From Symbiodinium natans (taxonomy: Eukaryota; Sar; Dinophyceae; Suessiales; Symbiodiniaceae), in assembly GCA_905221605.1 (NCBI GenBank), contig CAJNDS010002219.1, positions 161,001 to 225,000 on the forward strand: a stretch of DNA of 64,000 bases, given 5' to 3'. Shown piece after piece: positions 10,381 through 22,690 of this stretch; position 1 is the stretch's first letter, and every line of letters starts with the position of its first letter. The notes beneath the pieces were generated by a model that had not been told where the DNA came from, did not search any database, and was given only the letters and a program-made list of their open reading frames with translations. A program made the position numbers and the translations under genes.

Positions 10381-11748
10381 ATCTTCTCAGCGCCAGCAGG
10401 GTCTCCGGCGGCCAAGGGCCATGAATGTGAGTCTTGCTCGAGTTATTCAAGTCGGTCGGATCAAACGGATGAGGACGCCGCTTGAGATGCTTGAGTGATC
10501 TGGGTTGCATGCTAGACCCTAAACCCTAAACCCTAAACCCTAAACCCTAAACAGAGATGCTGGTCCAGGGCGAGTGGTGGCCGCCGAAGGCGCCCCCCAA
10601 AAGCAAAGTACGCTACCGGATGGAAGGGCTCTGGGCCAGAGCTCTACGGCCCCTGAGCCTGCGTTGCCAACGGCAAGGGGTTTAGGGTTTAGGGTTTAGG
10701 GTTTAGGGTTTAGGGTTTAGGGTTTAGGGTTTAGGGTTTAGGGTTTAGGGTTTAGGGTTTAGGGTTTAGGGCTCCTTTAGTCGTTTAACGTCAAAAGGTC
10801 AACTCGTTGACGGAATGCACATGCCACCTTTGACAGCTCAAAAAGGAATCCCTGATTCTGCACAACTCAACCTCATCATGCTGATGTGGTTCAAAAGCAG
10901 TGCCAAGGATGGAAAGGATGCGGCCGTAAAGGTATGAAAAACCCTAAGCCCTAAACCCTAAACCCTAAAACCCTAAAACCCAAAAACCCCAAAACCCTAA
11001 AACCCTAAAACCCTAAAACCCTAAAACCCTAAAACAGTTGGCAGACCCTGGATGCAGGGGTTCAGTGAAGGTGGCGGCCTGCGTGCCACGGAGAGAGCTC
11101 ACGCGCTAGGCGCCGGAAAAGGCCTGCAGCACATACCGCTTAGGGTTTAGGGTTTAGGGTTTAGGGTTTAGGGTTTAGGGTTTAGGGTTTAGGGGTAGCT
11201 GTCTACATTGAGGTCCCCTCCCAGAGGCATGGCATCTTACTAGAAGTGACCCCAGAAAAGACCCTAGTTTAGAGTCGAAAAGCTTAGAGAACTAACCACA
11301 TGGAGGTCGCTCAAAACAGTCCAGTATCAGTCGTCCGCGAGGAGCCAGAAATACAACACAACCCAGAACCCTAAACCCTAAACCCTCAACCCTATACTCC
11401 AGGTTGCCAACAGCAGCTACACGTGTGGGGAAGCGGCCTTTTGAGGGCAAAATACGGTGCAGAGTCATGTTGACTTACCGGGCGCTTAGGTAGGAATTGG
11501 GGTCTTACAGTACCCGTTAATAAAAACCCCAGACCAAAACCCGAAACCCGACCATAAACCCTAAACCCTAGAGGGAGGGAGGGAGGGAGAGAGAGAGAGA
11601 GGGAGAGACAGAGGGAGAGAGGGAGAGAGAGAGAGAGAGCGAGAGCGAGAGCGAGAGCGAGAGCGAGAGCGAGAGCGAGAGAAGCGAACGGAGAGAGAAC
11701 ACTAAACCCGCCAGCGAACTTGCACCCTAAACCCTAAACCCTAAATAC
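10381..11748. other. Region between transporter ATG and next exon-like island
   Basis: Telomere-type tracts alternate with four islands (10560-10675, 10790-10930, 11040-11135, 11400-11510) and a GAGCGA microsatellite (11575-11690). The islands are open in more than one frame. One plus-strand reading, 10840-10931, ends in AAAG before GTATGA. I cannot assign them to a gene. Confidence 0.4.
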
Positions 11749-11815
11749 GGACCTCCTCGAGCTCTGTCCGAAAGGCCCTGCGCAGTTCGTCGGAGGCCTT
11801 TTGGATCTTGGGGTT
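11749..11815 (-). CDS. Exon-like island, unidentified gene
   Basis: TAG acceptor, NPKIQKASDELRRAFRTELE then EV, and a GT donor (GTATTT). Confidence 0.58.
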
Positions 11816-14800
11816 CTACCTTGGTCCCCTTAAGGGTTTAGGGTTTCGGGTTTAGGGATTAGGGTTTAGAGTTTAGGGTTTAGGGTTTAGGGTTTGGGTT
11901 TAGGGTTAGGTATTGGGTTTGGGGACCCTCTTTCAACATCCTGTAAGGGAATATAAGGGCCTTCTTGGGAGAATACCTGGCAAATCCGAGTATGACTCCC
12001 TTGGCTGGAAATCTTGGAGCCCCACCGAGGGTCCTAAACCTCACAGGCCCCGTGGGGAACTCGGAGCAGTCAAACACTGTGCAAGTCGCGTAGGGGGACG
12101 CGCAAAAAGAATATGGGTGCTTTTTTGGGCACCCTATATATGTATATATATATATATATGTATGTATAAGGCTCCATATTGCCGTGCAATCCCTCAAATA
12201 GGGGGCCAGAACCTAGAGAGCCTCCATATGGAGAGGTGCAGAATCTGGTGCAGAACACGGCCTCGGGGAGCCGCGATGATGGCAAAGCGCAGTCCTGCCG
12301 GTCCCGTTGACGCGCGCTCCTAGACCCCCTCAAACAAACCCAAAGCCACAAAAATCTAAACCCTAAACCCTAAATGACCCTAAACCCTAAACCCTAAACC
12401 CTAAACCCTAAACCCTAAATGCCCCTAAGTCCCAACCCTGTACCGACTTGAGCTGTGGGGAGGGCTTTTGGGTCCAAAGGTCAGCCAGGAGACTTGGAAC
12501 TTTGCAGCTCGACTTGGGAGGCAATCGTTGCACAACATCAAAACATCGGATCTCGCATGCCTACCGACCCGAGACCCCCAAAAAACCCTCCCAAAAGTGT
12601 GATGTAGGGGTCGGAATAATTACTATCAGTATTCCCTTATAGTAACCCCCCAAAACCCTATTCTAGTTCTGAAGGCCATAGTGGCCTGATTCCTGCTTCC
12701 TTTCCGACCTGTTCTGGACAATTTTCTCGGAAAGGCGTGCCGGGGGACACAGCAGCGGAATCAGAAGCCCCTGCACAACTTGGCTCGGCTCTTCACCTGG
12801 ATTCGGGACCTTGCTTGGGAGGTTTACGGGTACTTGGAAGTGGGGATATAAGTCCGGTAGCTATGGTTATATCCATATTCAGGATCCATATAGCCCTACT
12901 TCAGTGTATACTGCCACGGAAATCCAGCATAAGACCCTGGCGTGCTATAGACCGATGATTAAGCCCCTAAACCCGAAACCCTAAACCCTCAACCCTCAAC
13001 CCTAAACCCCGTTCTTCTGACAAACAGGCCTCGCTATAGATCCACTGCAGATCCTCGTGGCGCTCCTTTTCTGCCTGGGGTACCGGAGCTCACAGCTGAG
13101 GTAGCCCGCTGCATGAATAGGGTCTCGGGTTTAGGGTTTAGGGTTTCGGGCTTCGGGTTTAGGGTTAGGGATTAGGGTTTAGGGTTTTCACAAGGGTTTG
13201 GGGTTTAGGGTGTAGGGCTGAGAATTCGGGTTTAGGGCTTTCACAAGGGTTTAGGGTTTGGGGTTTAGGGTTCAGGGCCAGAACTCCATAGAGGCAGCAG
13301 CAACTTGAGGAGACAAAGCCAGAGGCATCTGGCCTAACCTTCCCACATGCCTAGGGTTTGGGTTTAGGGTTTGGGGTTAGGGCTTTGGGTTTAAGGTTTA
13401 GGGTTTAGGGTTTCGGGTTTAGGGTTTGGGGTTTAGGGTTTAAGGTTTTCACAAGGGTTTAGGGTTTAGGGTGTAGGGCCAGAAACTGGGATTGGGCAAC
13501 TCTACACCTCAACCGTGTAGCTGCGACACCAGACGCAATCATACTCCTGGACGGGATGCTCTCTACGAAGGTCCCTTTTGGGCCCAAGCTCGCCCTGAGA
13601 GCAGACCTTAACCCTGAATCCTAAACCCCACTTGGGTGGCTGTCAAAATTATGATCCCTTTCGGGGTACCCTAAATCTTAGGTGCCGCATTTTCATAGGG
13701 ATCCAAAAAGGGACCACAATGTTGACAACCACCCACTTGGAGGTAAACCCTAAACCCTAAACCCTAAACCCTCAACCCTCAACCCTCAACCCTAAACCCT
13801 AAACCCTAAACCCTAAACCCGGGTCTCCGGCCGCGCGCCGCCGCAGCGTTGTCAAGTGCACGGCGGCCTGTCTCGCCGACTCGTGGACTTGGGCCTGTCC
13901 GAGGACTTCGGCTTAAGGCTTAGGGTTTCTTTGAATCTTAAATTTTTGAAGCCCTAAACCTTAGATTCTGAACCCAAACACCCTAAACCCTAAACTCTAA
14001 ACCCTAAACCCTAAACCCTAAACCCCATTGATGCCCCAAACTATGAGCCTCTGGGTGTATCCCCTCTGGCCTTGTGCGACCGCACCGATCGAAGGTTTTC
14101 CTGGCAAGCCCCAGGTCTGTTGAGCTCAAGTCCCCCATACTCCCCTTTGGGGTTTAGGGTTTAGGGTTTAGGGTGTAGGGTTTAGGGTTTAGGGTTTAGG
14201 GTTTAGGGTTTAGGGTTTAGGGTTTAGGGGTTCGCGTTCAGGGTTGAGGGTTTAGGCAAAATGCAGAAAACTACACGCCTAGGTTATCCCTTGCTTCAGG
14301 TTCACATCTTGGGGATTGGTTTGAAGCCCCGCGCTTTTCTGTCAAACTGGTGTCATAATACGATGCCGGCAGGAAGCCGCATTTGATTCAAGAAGCTGTA
14401 CTTGTTCCCGAGCACATATGGGTTACTCTCTAAATCATGGCCCTTTTTGGTACCCTCTTGCTCCGTATTGTCATATCCCAACAAGGGACCAGAATTCAAG
14501 AAGCTCCTGTCCTATATGATGGTGTATCAGGATTGCATTTCCAGGCACATGCTTTATTCAAAGGGACCATGGGCAACCCTCGTCCCCCTTATCTTTCCCA
14601 TTGTAAGAAGGGACTGTGCGGGAAGAGTCCCCGCAGGCCCTGTCAAAAGGCACGCAAGGGGGGCATATACTTCAAGCTTCACGCGTACATATAATCAGGG
14701 TTACAAGTGCCCTAAACAAGGGTATAGCAGAGTTGCCGTACTTATGCCCCCACTCAGAAGTATCCATGAATCTCCAAGTAGACCCTAAACCCTAAACCCT

Positions 14801-16092
14801 AGACCCTAGACCCTAGACCCTAAACCCTAAACCCTAAACCCTAAACCCTAAACCCTAAACCCTAAACCCTAAACCCTAAACCCTAAACCCTAAACCCTAA
14901 ACCCTAAACCCTAAACCCTAAACCCTAACCCCTTGCTTGGGTGCGCTTTCGGCGGAGATGTTCGCATGTTCGCATCAGCTGCCTCGACCTCTGCGGTGTG
15001 GTGGCGCTCGGCTGCCAAGTCGGCCTGGTGAAGCTAAGCGGGCCCTAAGCCCTGAACCCTAAACCCTGAACCCTAAACCCTAAACCCTAAACCCTAAACC
15101 CTAAACCCTAGCCCAACATCTGCGAAGCTGATGTTATGGGAGCGGGAGGCCTGCAGTCGGTCCAGTTCCTTCACCAGGTTCGCATGGTGCTCTGACAGCT
15201 GCAAAGCCTGGCGCCAGGAAGCACCAATTTGAGAACAAACGGGTTTAGGGTTTAGGGTATAGGGTTTCGGGTTTAGGGTTTAGGGTTCAGGGTTTAGGGT
15301 TTAGGGTTAGGTTTCAGAGTTTCGGGCGTCAGCCATGCAAGAACGACCATTAAAGCCCTCTGAACAAGATATTCCTAAGTATCCTCCTCTTACATCCAAT
15401 AAGGAAAGACTTGAAACTTCCCAAGGCCCGACCTAGCCAAGTAGACCGGCTGCCACCGAATGGAAGAATCTTACCATAAACCCTAAGCCAGCCCTAAACC
15501 CTAAACCCTAAGCCCTAAGCCCTAGGCCCTAAGCCCTAAGCCCTAAGACCTAAGCCCTAAGCCCTAAGCCCTAAACCCTAAACCCTGATAGGTCTCTTGC
15601 TTGCATTCTCAGCCGCCTCTTGCACGTCAGCATCGTACGCCTCCTCACACGCAGCACTTTACTGGTGGAAGATCCGCCCTCAGCCCCAAGCCCTAAGCCC
15701 TAAGCCCTCAGCCCTCAGCCCTCAGCCCTCAGCCCTCAGCCCTAAGCCCCAAGCCCTGAGCCCTGAGCCCTAAGCCCTGAGCCCTGAGCCCTAAGCCCTA
15801 AGCCCTAAGCCCTAAGCCCTAAGCCCTAAGCCCTAAGCCCTAAGCCCTAACCTTAGCCCTAAACCCTAAACCACCGAATCAAGAATCCCAGCAGTGTTTC
15901 TTAAGACCCTTGTTCTGCTTGCAGACTCTACTGAGACCACACCTGGAGTCGTGAAAAGAACGGAATCCTAAACCACTCAGCTACAGGTGCAGTTCTCCAG
16001 ATTAGGGCCCCTTGGGGGGTCCTTCTTTCAAGGGTGCCGTACTCTGTACGATACAGGGGACCCGCACAAAAAAACACTCATTTAGAAAACTG

Positions 16093-16124
<32 letters not shown>

Positions 16125-18705
16125 CTCTAATGCATTATATAATTATCTATATATATATACAAATATGAACGCTGAGCCCTGATCCCTGAATCCCTCGCTA
16201 CCCTGCATACAAGACCAAGCCGTAAAGTCCTGAAGCTCAATGCTCCGCTGCCGCCCTTCAGCAACAGCCAACCGGCTCTGTACCTGGAGGAATTAAGGTC
16301 TAGGGTTTAGGGTGTAGGGTGGTAGGGTGTAGGGTGTAGGGTGTAGGGTGTAGGGTGTAGGGTTTAGGGTTTAGGGTTTAGGGTTTAGGGTTTAGGGTTT
16401 AGGGTTTAGGGTTTAGGGTTTAGGGTTTAGGGTTTAGGGTTTAGGGTTTATTTTAGGGTTTAGGGTTTAGGGTGTAGGGTGTAGGGTGAAGGGTTCAGGG
16501 TGTAGGGTTTAGGGTGTAGGGTGTAGGGTGTAGGATTTGGGTGGTTGTTGCGGGTGTGGGCGTGGGGGTTGCATGCGCGGAGCGAAAAGCTTGTCTTGGG
16601 CTAGTTACATGGGAGTATGGAGTTGAGGATTTAGGGTTTAGGGTTTAGCGTTTAGGGGTAGTATGGGCCCTTAGTATGGGCCCTTACAAGGGTACCCCTC
16701 ATGTACCCCTTGTGTATACCCTATACGAATTGGTTCGGGGCCATAGTAGGGGCCCATGAAACTACTCGGACCACGGGTGATGGGTTGTCGTGGTGTTTTG
16801 TTGTGCGAAAACGTACGTTTTACCTGGGCTTTTGGATGATTCCTCAAAAATCAGTCTTCAGGATGTACAAAAAATCACATCATGTTCTACTAAATTCTTA
16901 CTGTTACGTTGTCTTTTGGTTTCTGAGATTGAGTGTGTTAGCCCGGAGTGTAAACCCTTAAAGGTCAAGTCTGCAGCCTGCAGAGAAACAAAAACACTGT
17001 AAATACCAGTGTTTTGGGCATGGTCGGCAAAGGCAAGGACGCTTGTGAATGCTTTTCTTGTTCCACATCCTTGTGCAGCATGTTGTAGAAAGTGGCGAAA
17101 AATGCGGTAAATACCGAGTGTTTTGGGCATGGTCGCAAGAGGCATGGACGCTTGTGACAACGTGTCTTGTTCCACAACCTTGCGCAGTGTGTTGTACAAA
17201 CTGGCGAAAACGCTGTTGCAATATGAATGATGTTCTTTTCCCCCCCGCCCCCCCCCCACCCCCCGCCCCACCCCACCCCCAACACCCCCCAACGCCCCCA
17301 CTCTGAGGCCATAAACCTTGGCAAAAGCCCTGAAATGCCGGAAACCTCACGGCAACCCAACACCCGTGGTCCAACTACCCTCAGAGCTTGATCCTAAACG
17401 AACCCTACTTGGAGGTTCATGGTACTTATTAACCCATTATTGCTGTACTTATTGCTGTACTTTCAGCCATATTAGGGCACTTGAGGGGCTTATATGTGGG
17501 TTCTAAGTACAGTTATAACTGGTGAAAAAGTACCATGAACCTCCAAATAGACATCCCCCGGGGTCCTTCTTCTCTGCCACCTGGGCCAATCCCGCCTGCA
17601 CCGAGTGCTTTCAGTGACACGAAGCTACACCTCTTGACAGGGCCTTTGCGGCTCAAACTCTGGTGCATGTACCCTAAACCCGAAACCCTGAACCCTAAAC
17701 CCTAAGCCCTATAAGCCCTACACCCTATAGGCCCTATACACCCCCAAGCAGCTGCCAGATGGGCTACACGTGGAGCCTGCAGTGCTTCGGCCTCCGCACG
17801 GCTGCGGTGGAGCCTGAAGCTTAGGGTTTAGGGTTTCTGGGTTTAGGGTTTAGGGTTTCGGGTTGAGGGTTTAGGGCTTAGGCTTTAGGGTGTGTATCCA
17901 AGAGGCCTTCGGCTGGGCACCCGAGATATGTGGGTGGCTTTTTGCGGGATTTCATCAGGGACCATAGTCTAGAGAATTGACCACCATGTGCATGCTGGCT
18001 TGGATGGGATTTTCCAAAAATGGAGATGCCCCAAAGTCCTATAGCCCTCATTACAGGAATCGCCCAAAAAGGTAGATCTATTGTCGGATAAACCAGAGGC
18101 GGTCTTTCATGGAATGTCTTAAGCGATCAGCGCAGCATTCGACAGTACAAAACCCAGACCCAATGCAACATCAAGACAAGTCTTGATTTCCACAAATTTT
18201 GGCGGATGCTCATACAATAAGTAATCATTCCGAACAAGAAATCCTAAGACGCCTCGGGCCGTAGGTGTTTGGGGAGCATAAAGCAGGACGGGACCTTGTT
18301 TGGCACTTTTTTGCCTGAAATGGGTACCGCCCCAACCCCGCCCCAACCCGGTCCGCTGGAGATTGGCCCCATGTTTGCGAGGATAGCTGCCAAACACAAA
18401 CCCGAATTGAGCCACTGCCGGAGGTTGCCCCCCTCCCTCCCCCCCAATTCAAACCTGCTAAGCCTTCTGGTTCTGGCAGAACAAGTTCTGGACATTGAAA
18501 CGAAAGGCTCCCGGGGAGAGCTTTCGTGATGACTAGAACAAAACCCCTAACCCTAAACCCTAAACCCCAAGCCCTAAACCCTAAACCCTAAACCCTAAAC
18601 CCTACACCCTAAACCCTAAACCCTAAACCCTGAGTCTGGGACTACTGGTGCAAACAGAATGGCGGGGGAGAAGCTTGGCTGACGGTCTTTCTCCCTCTGC
18701 CAATG
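11749..18705 (-). CDS. Unidentified minus-strand gene(s), partly coiled-coil
   Basis: Between the transporter and the beta-oxidation gene at least nine minus-strand islands have an AG acceptor, an open frame and a GT, GC or GA donor. Their peptides are rich in E, A, Q, R and L (for example ALQLSEHHANLVKELDRLQ and ADLAAERHHTAEVEAAD), as in a coiled coil. Several are whole codons long and could join in phase 0, such as 15151-15207 to 14974-15024. I recognise no family, so one gene or two cannot be decided. The listed exons are the best-supported pieces; interior order and completeness are uncertain. Confidence 0.5.
11900..12960. other. Mostly non-coding intron with repeats
   Basis: Holds a hairpin (GGGTGCTTTTTTGGGCACCC, about 12114-12133), a TA-rich microsatellite (12134-12168) and a family G repeat. 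Open frames of 60-136 codons on both strands overlap each other. One island near 12250-12310 could be an exon (minus GPAGLRFAIIAAPRG). Confidence 0.4.
12605..12690. mobile_element. Dispersed repeat, family G
   Basis: GGGGTCGGAATAATTACT ... CCCCCAAAACCCTATTCTAG. The same order is present inverted at about 27060-27170 and directly at 45968-46030 and 48825-48895. Confidence 0.5.
13008..13074 (-). CDS. Exon-like island, unidentified gene
   Basis: CAG acceptor, AEKERHEDLQWIYSEACLSE then ER, and a donor formed by GTTTAGGG. The exon abuts telomere-type repeat directly. Confidence 0.6.
13508..13594 (-). CDS. Exon-like island, unidentified gene
   Basis: CAG acceptor, 29 codons including REHPVQEYDCVWCRSYTVE, then a GT donor (GTGTAG). 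A second frame is also open, so the choice rests on the clean phase 0 at both ends. Confidence 0.5.
13629..13741. mobile_element. Inverted-repeat element, family C
   Basis: Left end GTGGCTGTCAAAATTATGAT and right end ATTGTGGTCCC... read back as its inverted copy over about 28 bp. CACTTGG stands at both outer edges, a possible 7-bp target duplication. Confidence 0.6.
13821..13894 (-). CDS. Exon-like island, unidentified gene
   Basis: CAG acceptor, then AQVHESARQAAVHLTTLRRR. Basic and helical; the donor is not fixed. Confidence 0.5.
14260..14780. other. Non-telomeric block, no gene recognised
   Basis: Two overlapping plus-strand ORFs of 128 and 85 codons give no family resemblance. The block ends in a lone right end of the family B element (14764-14782). 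Confidence 0.35.
14974..15024 (-). CDS. Exon-like island, coiled-coil
   Basis: CCAG acceptor, ADLAAERHHTAEVEAAD, then a GC donor. Seventeen codons, in phase 0 with the island at 15151-15207. Confidence 0.65.
15151..15207 (-). CDS. Exon-like island, coiled-coil
   Basis: CCAG acceptor, ALQLSEHHANLVKELDRLQ with hydrophobic heptad spacing, then a GC donor. Nineteen whole codons. Confidence 0.65.
15586..15656 (-). CDS. Exon-like island, unidentified gene
   Basis: AAAG acceptor, then AACEEAYDADVQEAAENASK, strongly protein-like. The 3' edge is uncertain near the TTTAGGG tract. Confidence 0.5.
16230..16283 (-). CDS. Exon-like island, unidentified gene
   Basis: AG acceptor, VQSRLAVAEGRQRSIELQ (18 codons), then a GA-type donor. 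Confidence 0.55.
16994..17212. repeat. Tandem duplication of about 110 bp
   Basis: 16994-17095 and 17104-17212 share TAAATACC..GTGTTTTGGGC, GCATGGTCG..., GGACGCTTGTGA, CTTGTTCCACA and TGTTGTA in the same order. A C-rich run follows at 17238-17290. Confidence 0.8.
17406..17549. mobile_element. Inverted-repeat element, family B, TA-flanked
   Basis: Ends are CTTGGAGGTTCATGGTACTT and its near-perfect reverse complement, flanked by TA on both sides. That suggests a TA target duplication as in Tc1/mariner-type non-autonomous elements. It shares an internal GGGCACTTGAGGGGCTTATA segment with the copy at 27184. Confidence 0.78.
17777..17813 (-). CDS. Exon-like island, unidentified gene
   Basis: CAG acceptor, LHRSRAEAEALQ, then a GC donor. 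Charged and helical in character. Confidence 0.5.
17890..18535. other. Non-telomeric block, no gene recognised
   Basis: Overlapping short ORFs on both strands, without family motifs or clear splice-bounded exon. Contains a GGGTACCGCCCC..GGTCC element-like stretch. Confidence 0.35.
18632..18705 (-). CDS. Exon-like island, unidentified gene
   Basis: After TCAG, reads HWQREKDRQPSFSPAILFAP on the minus strand. The 3' edge is unclear. Confidence 0.4.
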
Positions 18706-19392
18706 CTGAGGAAAGGTGCTGAGTCACAACTCAGCCAAGACTGCGGTGAGGGTTTGCAGGGAAACGGCAGGGACTGCAGGGCACTTTTTTTGTTTTTTTA
18801 GTCATTTCATACAGATGCCCGTCCTGCACCACCGTCTCTAAATGCACCAGCCATCAGGAGCCCTACACCCTACACCCTAGACCCTAAACCCTAAACCCTA
18901 AACTGCAGCCCCTACATCCTCTGTCCATTGCCCCTTCAGCCCTCAGCATGCTTTAAAGATTGTCGTGGAACACGGGAGCCCGCAAGCTCGTCCGGCAGCC
19001 TTACAAAGCGGGCTCAAAGTTGAAATCTGTCCAAGCAAGCACAAAATTTTAGGGTTTAGGGTTTAGGGTTTAGGGTTTAGGGTGTAGGGTGTAGGGTTCA
19101 GGGCTCTTGAATCAACAAGCTGCTGGCTGGGCCAAGAACCCAGCTGCAGTCGGTCCCCCTGTCTCTTGGCGCAACACCCCGCGCGTACACGCAGTTTAGG
19201 GTTTAGGGTTCAGGGTTTAGGGTTTAGGGTTTAGGGTTTGGGGTTTGGGGTTTGGGGTTTGGGGTTTGGGGTTTCGGGTTTGGGGTTTAGGGTTTCTGGG
19301 TTCTGGATTTGGGGTTCGGGGTTCGGGGTTCGGGGTTTAGGGCTTCTTGGCTGCTCCTCTCAGGCACATGGAGATGCGCAAGGCCAACTCAC

Positions 19393-19441
19393 ATTTTGGA
19401 GCTCGCGGTCGACCACTTGGCATTCCATGCAGCGGCCGTTC
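19393..19441 (-). CDS. Possible last exon of beta-oxidation gene
   Basis: After AAAG, one frame reads [16 protein letters not shown] up to a perfect GTGAGT donor. Another frame, in phase with exon 41, runs on to a TAA that is part of a CCCTAAA unit near 19343. I cannot choose between them. Confidence 0.45.
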
Positions 19442-22400
19442 CTTTCACAAACGTGTTTTGGGTCAAAGGGTCGTTTAGGGTTTAGGGTTTAGGGTTTAGG
19501 GTTTAGGGCTTAGGGCTTAGGGCTTAGGGCTTAGGGCTTAGGGCTTAGGGCTTAGGGCTTAGGGCTTAGGGCTTAGGGTTTAGGTACGTTTTCTGGTCTC
19601 ATTATGCAAGCATGTTGACGAGAAATAGGCCTCAGCCCTAAGCCCGAAGCCCCAAACCCGAAACGAAACCCTAAGTCAAGGGGTGCCGGGTTCTCTCGAA
19701 AACAAGCGGGAGATCTCTCCGTAGCCCTAAACCCTAAACCCTAAACCCTAAACCCTAAACCCTAAACCCTAAACCCTAAACCCTAAACCCTAAACCCTAA
19801 ACCCTAAACCCTAAACCCTAAACCTAAACCGTAAACGCAGAATTTGCAACCTGGAGGCGCGCGGTGAACTCCTTTGAGCTTAGTCTCCAGTTGTTCTTCA
19901 CGCACTCCTCCGGGTTTGGGGTTCAGGGTTCAGGGTTTAGGGTTTAGGGTTTAGGGTTTAGGGTTTAGGGTTTAGGGTTTAGGGTTCAGGGTTCAGGGTT
20001 TAGGGGTTTAGGGTTTCGGGTTTAGGGTTTAGGGCTCAGGGTTTAGGGTTTGGGAGTTGAGGAGATTAAGTTTGGGAATTTGGGAGTTTAGGAGTTTGGG
20101 AGTTTAGGGTTCAGGGTTTCGGGTTTCGGGTTTGGGGCGGAGGAGTTTAGGGGTCTGGGATTTAGCGTTTTTTCGAGTCTAGAGCTGAGGGTCAAGGCAT
20201 GTGAGTACGCAGCTGAACAAGACTCTGCTGCAAATCTCCTGCAGGAGCGCTGAGGGCGTCTGCCCCATTGCTTCAATCTGGCGTCAGGAAACCCTAAACC
20301 CTAAACCCTAAACCCTAAATCCTAAACCCTAAACCCTAAACCCTAAACCCTAAACCCTAAACCCTAAACCCTAAACCCTAAACCCTAAACCCTAAACCCT
20401 AAACCCTAAACCCTAGACCCTAAAGCTCTCTTCTTGGGGGTTTGGGGCTTCGGGCTGAGGATGCCTCTGTATCCTGATAGGACCTCCTAGAAGGGACCCT
20501 GAATTTCGAAAGTAGCCACAAACCCTAAACACGAACCCCTCAAGAGGATCTAGGAAGTAGAACCACCTAAACCGATAACCGCGTACCCTCCACAGCCAAA
20601 ACCCCAAAAACCCAAAACCCTAAACCCTGAACCCTACCCCGCCCCCCCTCGCCCCCCCCCCAAGAGAAATGAGTTCTTCGGAGCGTTTATAAGGGAGGTC
20701 AGCTTTTCCTCCAAAGTCTCTGGAGTTGGGAAGTTTTGGGTTTAGGGCTTCAAGAGCAGTCCTTCACAAAAGGGCTTAGGGTTTAGGGTTTAGGATTTAG
20801 GATTTAGGGTTTAGGGTTTAAGGTTTGGGGTTTGGGGTTTAGGGTTTAGGGTTTAGGGTTTAGGGTTTAGGGTTTAGGGTTTAGGGTTTAGGGTTTAGGT
20901 ACCTGTTCCCTGACCCTGCGCTTCCTAAACCCGAAACCCTGAACCCAAAACCCTAAAGCCTGAATCCTACACCCTACACCCTAAACCCTAAACCCTAAAC
21001 CCTAAACCCTAAAACCCTAAACCCTAAACCCTAAACCCCAAACCCCAAACCCTGAACCTCAAACCCTAAACCCGAAGTCAAGTCCCCCAAAAACTTCCCA
21101 GGTAGCCTTGGAGAGAACCTTGGGCAAACCCACAGCAGACCTTGGCAGCACCACTGGAAGAACTGGGGGGTTAAGGATTTAGGATTTAGGGTTTAGGGTT
21201 TAGGGTTAGGGAACCTGCTTTTACAGGGCCCCGCGTAGGTTCCTAAGAAGCAGAAAGTTGACAATGTAGGGAAAGCTCTACATGTGAGCACCTTCTGCGT
21301 TTAAACTTTAAACCCTAAACCCTAAACCCCAAACCCCAAACCCTAAACCCCAAACCCTAAACCCTAAACCCCAAAAGCCCAAACCCCAAACCCTAAACCC
21401 TGCACACGCTCTTAGGCAGGTCCGGCTTGGCCCCGATGGTAAGCTCGGCACGCCCACTGCATTGGCCCACCGCGATATCTTGGCCAGTTGTAGCCTTAGC
21501 TGGGTTTAGGGTTTAGGGTTTGTGGTTTGGGGTTTAGGGTTTGGGGTTTGGGGGGTTGGGGGGTTGGGGGGTTGGGGGGTTGGGGGGTTGGGGGGTTGGG
21601 GGGTTGGGGTTTGGGTTTAGGACATGCACATGCTAGAAGCAGCTATTTGCTGAACAAGCCCAGAAACACAATCAGAATAGAATAAAAACAAAAATAGTCC
21701 TTAAGAAACAATATTCTTATTTACAAGGGCAATGTGGGGATTCTCATGTCTTTTTGGGGTTCTTAAGCAAATGGTAGGAAGGAGGCGGCTGGCCTAAGTG
21801 CAGAGACAGAGAGCAGGTATCGGATTCTTGTCACATCTACTATTTCTGCGGTTCACAACCATCAACCCTAAACCCTAAACCCTAACCCCCTAGCAAACAT
21901 GCTGAGAGCCTTCCGGAACACGCGTCTCTATCTGTAGGCTGATGGGAAGTTATACCTTGACGTGTTGTAAGTAGGATAACTATCTAAACCCTCGTTTGGG
22001 GTCTTCTAGCCCTAAACCCTAAACCCTAAACCCTAAACCCTAGGCTCTACAGCTGCAGATGAAGCTTAGAGGTAACAGCCCATTCTTTCACTTCTCAGTC
22101 GACTGGGCCATCGGGCCGAAGACGCAGCAGACATCAATGTCGCTTGGTCTGATGGCCATGCCCTCTTCCAGGCATTTGAAACCTGGCGTTTAGGGGTTAG
22201 GGTTTAGGGTTTAGGGTTTAGGGTTTAGGGTTTAGGGTTTAGGGTTTAGGGTTTAGGGTTTAGGGTTTAGGGTCCGGGGTTTAGAGTTTTGGGTGTAGAG
22301 TTCAGGGTTTAGGGCTTAGGGGGCTTACAGGAGAGTGTAGGTCGCCTACACTACACTTCTCCTCGTCGCGGCCTTCATTGACGACGGGCAAGTAGAGCAT

Positions 22401-22654
22401 GTCGATGACATCTTCCTTTTTGGGTTTAGGGTTTAGGGTTTTAGGGTTTAGGGTTTAGGGTTTAGGGTTTAGGGTAGGATTAGGGGGAACTTTGGGGATG
22501 TAGACCCTCTGAATGAGGTCTCTGTTTAAGAGAGCCAGAAGAGGGGTAAGAAGGGTCCCCTTTTGAAGGGTCCCCCTTTATCCTACCTAGGATCCTGGGC
22601 ACAGCAGGGACCATTGAATGGCCCCATAGTCAAGGTTCGACGCACAGAGAGAGC

Positions 22655-22690
<36 letters not shown>

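Noticed and set aside
12114-12133. Terminator-like hairpin GGGTGCTTTTTTGGGCACCC
   Set aside because: This is eukaryotic DNA; the hairpin lies in an intron beside an AT microsatellite and is better seen as part of a short inverted repeat.
15915-15978. tRNA or tRNA-derived SINE on the minus strand (TAGCTGAGTGGTTTA)
   Set aside because: An A-box-like stretch and a D-arm-like loop are present, but no complete acceptor stem or proper B box could be paired.
21395-21500. FKBP-like peptide in another frame ([12 protein letters not shown])
   Set aside because: The frame that joins in phase with both neighbours gives [12 protein letters not shown] of the beta-oxidation enzyme, a far better match.
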